From positions 31,028 to 95,027 of the forward strand of contig PWEL01000038.1 in the NCBI GenBank assembly GCA_003553945.1: 64,000 nucleotides of DNA, written 5' to 3'. The DNA is from Mollicutes bacterium. GTDB taxonomy: Bacteria; Bacillota_I; Bacilli_A; Izemoplasmatales; Izemoplasmataceae. The notes below the pieces were generated by a model. That model ran no database searches. It was not told the DNA's origin and saw nothing but the letters and a program-made list of their open reading frames with translations. Of the stretch, positions 7,110-15,682 are shown piece after piece. The position numbers were made by a program, and so were the translations under genes. Positions within the stretch are counted from its first letter, which is position 1; each line of letters begins with the position of its first letter.

Positions 7110-9491
7110 CTATGTTGTTCTTTTCAGCTTCCAGATGTCATCGACATAATTCTCGATCGTACGGTCGCTCGAGAAGTATCCGCTCTTCGCGATATTCACC
7201 AGACAGGTCTTGGCGAAACCTCTTTTGTCCTTGAAGCGTTCATTCAGCCTCTCCTGCGCGTCGGAATAGGCGCGGAGGTCCTTAAGCACGAAGAAACGGT
7301 CCTCGTTCAAAAGATTGTCCTTGATCTCGGCGAACTCATCGCGTCTGACGTGGGCGAAGAATCCGTCCGTGAGCTGGTCGACGACCTGTCTGATCTCGGG
7401 GTCGTTCTCATAGATCTCCCCGGGGTCGTAGGTACCGGCTTCATAAAGGGCGGTGACTTCATCGCTGTTCATGCCGAAGATCTCGATATGGTCTTCACCG
7501 ACACGCTCGGCGATCTCCACGTTCGCCCCGTCAAGTGTGCCGAGGGTGATCGAGCCGTTCATCATGAACTTCATGTTGCCGGTGCCGCTCGCCTCTTTCG
7601 TAGCGGTGGAGATCTGCTCGCTCACATCACATGCGGGCATGATGCGTTCAGCGTAGGTGACATTGTAGTTCTCGACGAATACGACCTTGAGAAAGTCCTT
7701 GGTGTCCGGGTCGTTGTTGACGATGTCTCCGATGGTGTTGATGAGCTTGATGACCTTCTTGGCGAAATGATAGGAAGCCGCCGCTTTCGCACCGAAGATG
7801 AAACTCCTCGGGACGAAACGGTTTCGGAAGGCGACATCCGTCTTGAGGCGATGATGAAGCATCATGATATGGAGCGCGTTCATGAGCTGGCGCTTGTATT
7901 CGTGCATGCGCTTCACCTGGACATCGAAGACGCTGTCGACATCGAGTCGGACGCCCTGCTCGCGCTCGATATGGTCGGCTAGGGCCTGTTTCTTCTCGCG
8001 CTTGATCGCGAGGAACCTATCCTGCACGTCAGAATCGTCGGCGGCGTCGAGAAGCGGTTCAAGGGACAAGGTCTGCTCCCACTCCGGCGCATGTTCGCTG
8101 ATGAGGGCGGCGAGGTCCGGGTTGATGTGCTTAAGGAAACGCCGGTGCGTGATGCCGTTGGTCTTGCTGTTGAATTTGTCAGGGTACAGCGCGTGGAACT
8201 TCTTCATCTCGATGGTGGTCAATATCTTCGTATGCAGCTCCGCAACACCGTTCACACTGAATGAGCCGACGATGGCGAGATGCGCCATGCGGACTTCCCC
8301 GGCGGCGATGATGGCGAGTTCACCGATTGCTTCCTCGCTCTTGCCGTGTGTGTCGAGCAGTTCACCGCAGAAACGCTTGTTGATCTCCTCGATGATCTGA
8401 TAGACCCTCGGAATCGTCGGCTGCAGAAGACTCACAGGCCATTTCTCGAGCGCCTCGGCGAGGATGGTGTGGTTGGTATAGGCACAGGTCGATTGGGTGA
8501 TCGACCACGCCTCGTCCCATTCAAGGCCGTAATCATCGAGCAGCACGCGCATCAGCTCGGGGATGATGAGCGCGGGATGGGTGTCGTTGATCTGAAAGAC
8601 ATGATAATCGGAGAAATTCTCGAACGTTCCATGCCTTTCATAGTGGTTCCGCGTGATATCGCGGACACCGGCCGCACTGAAGAAATACTGCTGCTTGATG
8701 CGGAGGATCTTGCCCTCGCGTGTCGTATCGTCAGGATAGAGGAAACCGCTGATCTGACGAATCTCCTCGTTATAGTCGAAAGGATGGATGTCATCGGGAT
8801 AATAGTCCGTGGGCTCGGCATTCCAGAGCCTGAGCGTATTGACCACGCCGTTCGCCTCACCCGGGATCGGCATGTCGTAGGGGACGGCGCGTATCGTCTC
8901 TTCAGGGGTGTAGTGCGCATCGCCAGCTTCGAAGGAGACAGTGCCGCCGAAGGGGATGTCGATCGCTTCCTCCTCGCGCCGGACCTCCCAGGGATACGGA
9001 TTCTTCAGCCAGTCATCCGGCACTTCGCGCTGATAGCCGTGGCGCAGCGTCTGTTCGAAAAAGCCGTAGCGGTAGCGGATCCCGAAGGCGTGCCCCTTGT
9101 AGCCGAGCGAGGCGATCGAATCCAGAAAGCAGGCCGCCAGCCGGCCGAGACCGCCGTTACCAAGACCCGCATCGACCTCCTGGTGCTCGATGGCATCGAG
9201 GTCGAGCCCGATGGAATCGAAGGCGCGCTCGACAGTGTCCCGGATGCCGAGATGATAGAGATGATTCGTGATCAAGCGCCCCAGCAGGAACTCCATGGAG
9301 AAATAGTGCAGTTCCTTCTGCTCGCCGTCGCTTTGTTCGAGCCAGTCCTCGCTGATGCGTTCGAAGACCATCTGTGCGAGCGCCTGATAATGCTCCCTTT
9401 CGCTCGCCGATTCAATATCGGTCGCGAACTGGGTGCGCAGACGCTGTTTGAATTGTTCCAGGAATTGTTGTTCATTGTCGAATAAGTTCAT
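7110..9491 (-). CDS. glgP: Glycogen/alpha-glucan phosphorylase
   Basis: PLP-dependent enzyme that releases glucose 1-phosphate from glycogen. Its 793 residues match the family. The PLP-lysine region EASGTGNMKFMMNGS, followed by LGTLDGANVEI, is present in the C-terminal domain. The N-terminal half shows the conserved DAGLGNGGLGRLAACFLDS. The ATG at 9491 is preferred over the adjacent ATG at 9494, since it sits 7 nt after GGGAG. It is the last gene of a glgB-glgC-glgDA-glgP series with gaps of 1-20 nt. Its product feeds pgcA, encoded just beyond the peroxiredoxin gene. Confidence 0.97.
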   Translation of the reverse strand: MNLFDNEQQFLEQFKQRLRTQFATDIESASEREHYQALAQMVFERISEDWLEQSDGEQKELHYFSMEFLLGRLITNHLYHLGIRDTVERAFDSIGLDLDAIEHQEVDAGLGNGGLGRLAACFLDSIASLGYKGHAFGIRYRYGFFEQTLRHGYQREVPDDWLKNPYPWEVRREEEAIDIPFGGTVSFEAGDAHYTPEETIRAVPYDMPIPGEANGVVNTLRLWNAEPTDYYPDDIHPFDYNEEIRQISGFLYPDDTTREGKILRIKQQYFFSAAGVRDITRNHYERHGTFENFSDYHVFQINDTHPALIIPELMRVLLDDYGLEWDEAWSITQSTCAYTNHTILAEALEKWPVSLLQPTIPRVYQIIEEINKRFCGELLDTHGKSEEAIGELAIIAAGEVRMAHLAIVGSFSVNGVAELHTKILTTIEMKKFHALYPDKFNSKTNGITHRRFLKHINPDLAALISEHAPEWEQTLSLEPLLDAADDSDVQDRFLAIKREKKQALADHIEREQGVRLDVDSVFDVQVKRMHEYKRQLMNALHIMMLHHRLKTDVAFRNRFVPRSFIFGAKAAASYHFAKKVIKLINTIGDIVNNDPDTKDFLKVVFVENYNVTYAERIMPACDVSEQISTATKEASGTGNMKFMMNGSITLGTLDGANVEIAERVGEDHIEIFGMNSDEVTALYEAGTYDPGEIYENDPEIRQVVDQLTDGFFAHVRRDEFAEIKDNLLNEDRFFVLKDLRAYSDAQERLNERFKDKRGFAKTCLVNIAKSGYFSSDRTIENYVDDIWKLKRTT

Positions 9492-9512
9492 CATATCACT
9501 CCCTCTTGTACC

Positions 9513-11909
9513 TTAAACCATGCTCTGATAAATCTCAAGCATCTTCTGCGCTTGTCTTTCTATGCTGAAATCGGCGCGCATGCCTGCATCCATGATGCGG
9601 CGCCATTCATCCTTGTGCTCATGAAATACCTTATAGGCGTCATCGATGCGTGCGGCGAGCGCCTCGGCGTCGTAATTGAAGAATGTGAAACCTGTTCCAT
9701 ACCTGGTGATGGGGTCGTAGTCGACGATGCTGTCGGCGAGACCGCCCGTCTTGCGGGCGATCGGCGGAGTGCCATAGCGCATAGCGATCATCTGCGAGAG
9801 CCCGCAGGGTTCGACCCGCGAAGGCATGAGGAACGCATCGGCGCCGGCGTAGATGTGCGCCGGATTAGCGGCATCGAAGCCGATATTGAGGCGCACCCTT
9901 CCAGGATGGGCCTTCTCGAGCTCCCTGAGACTTTCGATGTATCTATCCTCCCCGCTCCCGAGCAGTACGAACTGCAGGGCCTTATACCTCTCAAGCATGG
10001 TCGAGAGCGCCGGAATCAGTATCGGGAAACCTTTCTGTTCTGTGATCCGGCTTACCATGCCGAGCGTGAATTTCTCCACGCCGAGGGAGAGTTGCATCTT
10101 CTCCTGCAGGTGAAGCTTGTTCTCGCTCTTCTTGCCGATCGACTGGCGGTCGTAGGGAGAGAACACATTGGGGTCGTTCACGGGACTGTATTTCTTCGGA
10201 AGGCCGTTCAATACGCCGTGGAAATCCCGTTCGCGCTTGAGCAGCAGGGGCGTGAGACTGCCCCCGTAATAATCGTAGCGGAGCTCATCGCGATACGTCT
10301 CCGACACCGTCGATAGCTTCGAGGCTTCACTGATGCCCGTCTCGAGGAAATTCACCGTGGGGATCAAGGCGTTCGGGCGCGATTCATGCAGCAGGGATGC
10401 ATCGCACTGTCCCTGATAATCGATGTTGTGGATGGTGAGCAATGTGGGAATCCTGTCCTCGCTCTTCTGCATCAGCCCCGGAAGCAACCCGGTGTGCCAG
10501 TCATTGAGGTGCAGAAGGTCGAAAGGTCCTATGTGCTTGAAGGATTGATATACCGCGTAGTTGAAGAAGGCGAAACGCAGACAGTCGTCTTCATAGCCGT
10601 AGGTCTCCTCCCTCTCGAAGAAGGGAAAATATTCGATGAAATAATAGCGCACCTTTTCACGGAGCAGGGTGTAGATGCGGATCTTCCGCGGCTCGCCGCC
10701 GAAATCGAACGTCTCGCTCGCCACGTACTGATAGGTCTCCGCATAATTGTCCTTGATGGATTTATAGAGGGGGATGACGACATTCGTGTCCACGCCCTTC
10801 TTGCTCAAGGCACGGGAGAGCCCCTCGATGACATCGGCGAGACCGCCCGTCTTGACATAGGGGTTCGCCTCGCTGGCGACGATCAGAACACGAAGGTCGC
10901 TCTGGTCGGTGATGATCTGGCCCTTTTCCGTGACATAAGGGCTGTCGATCGTGCCCTCGACGATTGTATCGGCCTTGACCACGGTATCCTTGTCGAGGAT
11001 GACATGGTCGAGGACGGCCCCCCGTTCGACGACCGCATTGTTCATCACAAAGCTGTTTTTGACATGCGCCCCTTCCTTGATGATGACGTCGCGTCCGATG
11101 ATGCTTTTCTCGATATGGCCGCGGATATAGGAACCGCTCGATACCATGCTGTTCGTCACTGTCGAGGCGTCACTGTACCGCGCCGGCGGCGCCGTCTTCT
11201 CCTTGGAGACGATCGGACGGTCGTTTCGGAAGATAGTGCTGCCGATCTCAAAGGCGAGCATGTCGAGATTGGCCCTGAGATAAACGGAGGGTTCATCGAT
11301 CAACCGCGTGTACCCTTCATGCGTGATGGTGTTGACCCGGACCTTAGGCGAACGCCAGACAAGGTCGTTCATGGTCTTATAGGGCAGCGCGTCGTAATCG
11401 AGGATGTATTTCAACAAAAGGTCCTTCGACAGGATGAACGTCTTCAAACGGCTGTAGGGGGTCATTACCTCGCTGATATCCGCTTGCGAGGCGACATGGG
11501 CATCCAGCATCGCTTGAAAGTCGACGTTCCAGACCAGTGACGCTTGTGTGATGAGCACGTACTTCTGCGTGCTGCGGCGGAAATATTCTATATGTTCATG
11601 CATGCGCTGAAACGTCAGCATGTCCCCCAGCGGCAACATCATGTTCTTCGGCGGCAGGATGAATAGCCCGTCGCGGCGACGGTCGAGATGCCAGCGCTTG
11701 CCGCTGCCGATATGATCCTGCAGCGAGCGGTAGTTTCCGGAAGGGAAGATCGCCACATTCGTCACATGCGCATGCTTCAAGTTCGAAAGCGTGAAATCGA
11801 TGAGGCGGAACTTACCAGCGAAGGGGAGCGCACCGGGCATGCGGTGCAGGGTGAGCTTTTCAAAATTGTCACGGCTCGAGGCGTCGACCACGGCGAAGAG
11901 ATCACGCAT
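9513..11909 (-). CDS. GlgD-GlgA fusion: ADP-glucose pyrophosphorylase GlgD subunit joined to glycogen synthase
   Basis: One uninterrupted 798-residue frame holds two glycogen-synthesis proteins that are normally separate. Residues about 1-335 are GlgD, the non-catalytic or regulatory partner of GlgC: a nucleotidyltransferase fold with LPFAGKFRLIDFTLSN, then left-handed beta-helix hexapeptides. Residues about 337-798 are glycogen synthase GlgA: KTGGLADV substrate loop, HLNDWHTGLLPG, and the GT5 C-terminal PSRVEPCGLSQ with GTPPIARKTGGL. The junction has essentially no linker. ATG at 11909 follows GGGGGG at good spacing and overlaps the glgC stop by 8 nt (ATGCGTGA). Both halves are near full length, so both should be functional. 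A sequencing frameshift is an alternative but would need to remove a stop exactly. Confidence 0.93.
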   Translation of the reverse strand: MRDLFAVVDASSRDNFEKLTLHRMPGALPFAGKFRLIDFTLSNLKHAHVTNVAIFPSGNYRSLQDHIGSGKRWHLDRRRDGLFILPPKNMMLPLGDMLTFQRMHEHIEYFRRSTQKYVLITQASLVWNVDFQAMLDAHVASQADISEVMTPYSRLKTFILSKDLLLKYILDYDALPYKTMNDLVWRSPKVRVNTITHEGYTRLIDEPSVYLRANLDMLAFEIGSTIFRNDRPIVSKEKTAPPARYSDASTVTNSMVSSGSYIRGHIEKSIIGRDVIIKEGAHVKNSFVMNNAVVERGAVLDHVILDKDTVVKADTIVEGTIDSPYVTEKGQIITDQSDLRVLIVASEANPYVKTGGLADVIEGLSRALSKKGVDTNVVIPLYKSIKDNYAETYQYVASETFDFGGEPRKIRIYTLLREKVRYYFIEYFPFFEREETYGYEDDCLRFAFFNYAVYQSFKHIGPFDLLHLNDWHTGLLPGLMQKSEDRIPTLLTIHNIDYQGQCDASLLHESRPNALIPTVNFLETGISEASKLSTVSETYRDELRYDYYGGSLTPLLLKRERDFHGVLNGLPKKYSPVNDPNVFSPYDRQSIGKKSENKLHLQEKMQLSLGVEKFTLGMVSRITEQKGFPILIPALSTMLERYKALQFVLLGSGEDRYIESLRELEKAHPGRVRLNIGFDAANPAHIYAGADAFLMPSRVEPCGLSQMIAMRYGTPPIARKTGGLADSIVDYDPITRYGTGFTFFNYDAEALAARIDDAYKVFHEHKDEWRRIMDAGMRADFSIERQAQKMLEIYQSMV

Positions 11910-13035
11910 CGCCATCACCCCCCAGTTTCCAGAGACGGTCGTTATCGATGACTTCGACCTCATCGTAGACAAGCTCCGTCCCGGGCATGACGAGGGTGTC
12001 CTCGAGTATCATCGCATTTTTCAGCACCGCGCCTTCACCGATGGTCGCCCCCTGAAACAGCACGGAATTCTCCACATGGGCGCCGTCCTTGACCACGACG
12101 CCATTGGAGAGAATGCTCCGGCGGATCTTGCCGCTCACGAGGCACCCATCGCCGATGAGCACATCCGCGAGCGGTTCCTTCGTCGTGATGTGATGCGGCG
12201 GGAGGTCGCTTGAGCGGGTATAGACGGGAAGCTCCTTGTAATCGTGGAGCTTGAGGAGCTCGGGATGGTCGATGAGGTCCATGTTCGCTTCAAAGAGGCT
12301 TTCAATAGTGCCAACGTCCCGGAAATAGCCGTCGAAATGATAGGCATTGATCGTATATCCTTCATCAAGGGCCCTGGGGATGATATCCTTTCCGAAATCG
12401 AAGCCCTCCTCCAAGGAGTCGGTGAGAATGCGCTTGAGCGCCTCGGTGTTGAATACATACACCCCCATCGAGGCGTAGTGGCCTTCCGGCTTCTTCGGCT
12501 TCTCCTCGAAGTCACGGACGCGATTGTCATCGTCGACATTGAGCACCCCGTATCTCGAGAGCGAGTCATGCGGGGAGAAGGCGGAGATCGTGAAATCCGC
12601 ACCGCTCTCGGCGTGGACGTCGATCAGATGGTTGTAGTCCATCTTGTAGATATGGTCGCCCGAGAGGATGAGCACATACTCGGGATCATGACTGCGGATG
12701 AAGCGCATGTGCTGCCGGATGGCATGCGCCGTGCCTTTCTGCCAGACATCCCCTTCGTAGCTCGTATAAGGCGTGAGGAAATGGATGCCACCGTCCGGGA
12801 GGTCGAGGTCCCACGTGCTGCCGTGTTCGATATAGTCCATGAGGCTGTGGGGTTCGTACTGTGTGATGACGCCGACAGTATCGATGGCGGCGTTGGTGAG
12901 GTTGCTGAGGACAAAATCTATGAGCTTGTACTTCCCACCGAAGGAGACGGCGGGCTTCGCCATCCGTCTCGTGATGGGCTGAAGCCTGGTGCCGCGTCCT
13001 CCTACAAGCACCATGGCGATCGCTTTTGCCTTCAC
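11902..13035 (-). CDS. glgC: Glucose-1-phosphate adenylyltransferase catalytic subunit
   Basis: Makes ADP-glucose, the donor for glycogen synthase. It has 377 residues, slightly short but complete. The N-terminal VLVGGRGTRLQPITRRMAKPAV is the nucleotide-binding signature. FVLSNLTNAAIDTVGVITQY and the catalytic YVLILSGDHIYKMDY follow, then FEEKPKKP and C-terminal hexapeptide repeats. It starts with GTG at 13035, 6 nt after GGGAGG, which is itself inside the end of glgB. It lies directly before glgDA, whose GlgD half would form the hetero-oligomer known for Bacillus GlgC/GlgD. Confidence 0.96.
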   Translation of the reverse strand: MKAKAIAMVLVGGRGTRLQPITRRMAKPAVSFGGKYKLIDFVLSNLTNAAIDTVGVITQYEPHSLMDYIEHGSTWDLDLPDGGIHFLTPYTSYEGDVWQKGTAHAIRQHMRFIRSHDPEYVLILSGDHIYKMDYNHLIDVHAESGADFTISAFSPHDSLSRYGVLNVDDDNRVRDFEEKPKKPEGHYASMGVYVFNTEALKRILTDSLEEGFDFGKDIIPRALDEGYTINAYHFDGYFRDVGTIESLFEANMDLIDHPELLKLHDYKELPVYTRSSDLPPHHITTKEPLADVLIGDGCLVSGKIRRSILSNGVVVKDGAHVENSVLFQGATIGEGAVLKNAMILEDTLVMPGTELVYDEVEVIDNDRLWKLGGDGDA

Positions 13036-13036
13036 A

Positions 13037-14884
13037 CTACCCCTCCCATTTCAGAATGGAGATTGAAAGCGGCGCCAGCAGGACCCTGATGTGCTGGTCC
13101 CTGCCGTGCATCGGCTCGTCGATGCTTTCACGCGGAGCGCCGTTGAACAGGTTGGAACCGGCGTAGACATTCTTGTCGCTATTGACGATCTCGTGATAAG
13201 TGCCCTTCCGGGGGACGCCGAGGGGAAAATCATGACGGGGCGTCGGCGTGAGATTCAGAACCACGACAAGCATCTCCTCCCGCCCCCTGCTGTAGCGGAC
13301 GAAGCTGATGACACTCTCGTCCGCGTTGTCGGCGTCGATCCATTCAAACCCTTCGGGGACGTGATCGGCTTCATGAAGCGCCTTTTCCGCATGCATCACG
13401 CGGTTCATATCACGGGTGAAGCGTCTCGCACTGTCATGGACGGGATAGGAAAGCAGCTGCCAGTCGAGCTCATCGGCATCGTTCCATTCATTCATCTGGG
13501 CGAACTCGCTCCCCATGAAGAGCAGGGGCTTGCCGGGATGAGTGAACAGATAGCCGATGAGGGCGCGGTAATTGGCGAACTTCTGCCAGTAGTCCCCGGG
13601 CATCTTGTCGACGAGGCTCCCCTTCCCATGGACGACTTCGTCGTGGGAGAAGGGCAGGATGAAATTCTCCGTGAAGGCATACATCAGGGAGAAAGTCAGA
13701 TTGCTGTGGTGGTGCTTGCGATATATGGGATCCTTCTGAAAATACTTGAGCGTATCGTTCATCCAGCCCATGTTCCATTTGTAATTGAAACCGAGGCCGC
13801 CGTGTTCGATAGGATGGGTGACCTTCGGGAAGGCGCTCGAATCCTCCGCGGCGAGAATGGCGCCGTCGCATTCGGCGAACACGGCCTTCGAGAGCGCACG
13901 CAAAAAAGCGAGCGCGCCTTCGTTCACACCACGGTCGCTCTCGCCCATGTAATAGACGATATTGGAGACGGCATCGATTCTGAAACCGTCGATATGATAC
14001 TTGCGCATGAAGAAAAGGGCGTTGGAGATGAGGAAACTCCGTGTCTCGCCTTTCCCGAGGTCGAGGTTCGCAGTCCCCCACACAGGGTTCTCCCGGATCG
14101 AATCATCGTCGTATTCATAGAGGAATGACCCGTCGAAACGGTAAAGGCCGTGGGCGTCCTTGCATATATGGCCCGGCACCCAGTCCACGATCACCCCGAT
14201 ACCGGCCTGATGCGCGGCATCGACGAAGTAAGCGAAATCCTCCGGGGAGCCGTAGCGGGAAGTCACACTGTAATACCCCGTCCCCTGATACCCCCAGGAG
14301 CCGTCGAAAGGATGCTCGATGATCGGCATCAATTCGATATGCGAAAACCCTAGCGAGGCCACATAGGGTATCAAATGCCCGGCGAGTTCACGGTAGCTGT
14401 GAAATCCGCCGTCCGGTTTCCGCATCCAGCTTCCGAGATGCACTTCGTATATGGAGACAGGCTTGTCGTACGGAGCGCTTTCGCGGAGCCGGCGCATGTA
14501 GGAACCATCGCCCCAGGAGAAATCCAGCCGTGCCACCCGAGAGACCGTATCAGGCCGATTGGCGCTATAGAAAGCGAAAGGGTCGCTTTTATAGAGACGT
14601 TCCCCCTGTTTCGACAGAATGGCGTATTTATAACGCTCTCCTGTCAAGTCTCCTTCAAGAGATGTCTCGAACACGCCGGCGTCATCGACCTTCTCCATCG
14701 GATGCGCACCGAGGGCATAGTCGTTGAAAGACCCGACAAGGTCGATTGATTCCGCATTCGGCGCGTAGACACGGAAGCGCGTCTTCATACCCTCGTTTGA
14801 ATCCATCACATGGGCGCCGAAATGTTCATAGGCGGTATAGAGCGTCCCCTTGTGCAGATGGTACATGACATCCGATAAACTCAT
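13037..14884 (-). CDS. glgB: 1,4-alpha-glucan branching enzyme
   Basis: GH13 enzyme that creates alpha-1,6 branches in glycogen. It has 615 residues. An N-terminal carbohydrate-binding module 48-like domain (RFRVYAPNAESIDLVGSFND) precedes the barrel. Catalytic motifs are DGFRIDAVSN (nucleophile Asp), LAAEDSSAFP (acid/base Glu) and FSHDEVVHGKGS. It is the first glg gene, 12 nt after recX, with an ATG at 14884 preceded by GAGGAGA. It ends one nucleotide before glgC. Confidence 0.97.
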   Translation of the reverse strand: MSLSDVMYHLHKGTLYTAYEHFGAHVMDSNEGMKTRFRVYAPNAESIDLVGSFNDYALGAHPMEKVDDAGVFETSLEGDLTGERYKYAILSKQGERLYKSDPFAFYSANRPDTVSRVARLDFSWGDGSYMRRLRESAPYDKPVSIYEVHLGSWMRKPDGGFHSYRELAGHLIPYVASLGFSHIELMPIIEHPFDGSWGYQGTGYYSVTSRYGSPEDFAYFVDAAHQAGIGVIVDWVPGHICKDAHGLYRFDGSFLYEYDDDSIRENPVWGTANLDLGKGETRSFLISNALFFMRKYHIDGFRIDAVSNIVYYMGESDRGVNEGALAFLRALSKAVFAECDGAILAAEDSSAFPKVTHPIEHGGLGFNYKWNMGWMNDTLKYFQKDPIYRKHHHSNLTFSLMYAFTENFILPFSHDEVVHGKGSLVDKMPGDYWQKFANYRALIGYLFTHPGKPLLFMGSEFAQMNEWNDADELDWQLLSYPVHDSARRFTRDMNRVMHAEKALHEADHVPEGFEWIDADNADESVISFVRYSRGREEMLVVVLNLTPTPRHDFPLGVPRKGTYHEIVNSDKNVYAGSNLFNGAPRESIDEPMHGRDQHIRVLLAPLSISILKWEG

Positions 14885-14896
14885 GACATTCTCTCC

Positions 14897-15682
14897 TCAT
14901 TCAAGATGCTTTTTAATCATTTCATAGGAGAAGCCTTCGCGGAGAAGCTTCGCGATCATGCGCCTTTTCTCTGCCGCGTCGCGCGTATCGTACTTCTCAG
15001 CGAGCTTTTCCATGCGCCCTTGCAGAAGGGCATCCTCATCCAGTTGCTCGCCGAGGGCGGCGATCTTTTGCTCGAGGTCCCGCTCGAAGACCTCGCGGTC
15101 GAAGCCCTTTCGCATGCAGCGCTGCATGGCTTTCTCCTTGAGCTTCCTCGCCGGAAGGCGTTCCTGATGCTGCGCGAGGACCTCATCGATCAGCGTCGAT
15201 GCCTTCCTGCGCTGGATGTTGTCCGTGTAGGCCTCGAGCGCGAGGCGGACATCATCCGGGGCGAATCCCTCCTGCACGAGCTCCCTCTCAAGGAGCCGGG
15301 GGCCCTTCTCACTGTATTGCACGGCCTCATCGACGGTGCGCTCGAGGATGCGCGCATCGTCGATATAGCCGTAGTGCTTCAGATAATCCAGAACCCACTC
15401 GAGCACCTGGGCCCCGGCATCCGGAGCAAGAGCGCTACGCAGTTTCTTTTCTGAATAGGGACGTCTGGAAAGGCGCTCGAAGGCATTGTCGAGTGTCCGG
15501 TAGTAAAGGTCGTCCTCCTTGATGCGTTCGAGATGCCCCGCCTCTATCGTGTCCGCATTCAAAAGCCGATGACGTGCGACGGTGTCACGATGTAGCCTGA
15601 CGTCCACCGTCTTCGCTTCCTGTGCCAGGGAAAGCGTGAAATATCTCCCTTTCGCGGTGACATCCTTGATCCGGTGACTCAC
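14897..15682 (-). CDS. recX: RecA regulator RecX
   Basis: Small alpha-helical protein that modulates RecA filaments. Its 261 residues correspond to the long Bacillus-type RecX. Repeated three-helix units are visible: LSRRPYSEKKLRSAL, then DYLKHYGYIDDARI, then EKGPRLLERELVQEGF and further copies ending in LREGFSYEMIKKHLE. The start is GTG at 15682, overlapping the ctp stop as GTGA. recA is not in the window. Placement between a protease and the glycogen operon carries no obvious functional message. Confidence 0.9.
   Translation of the reverse strand: MSHRIKDVTAKGRYFTLSLAQEAKTVDVRLHRDTVARHRLLNADTIEAGHLERIKEDDLYYRTLDNAFERLSRRPYSEKKLRSALAPDAGAQVLEWVLDYLKHYGYIDDARILERTVDEAVQYSEKGPRLLERELVQEGFAPDDVRLALEAYTDNIQRRKASTLIDEVLAQHQERLPARKLKEKAMQRCMRKGFDREVFERDLEQKIAALGEQLDEDALLQGRMEKLAEKYDTRDAAEKRRMIAKLLREGFSYEMIKKHLE

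Noticed and set aside
8280-9485. 401-codon plus-strand frame opposite glgP, and similar long antisense frames over glgDA, secA and glmE
   Set aside because: Same antisense effect; all overlap well-supported genes and show no family motif.
10890-10910. Possible frameshift or lost stop between glgD and glgA
   Set aside because: The frame is continuous with full-length, well-conserved sequence on both sides and no stop or slippery run at the junction; a true fusion is simpler.
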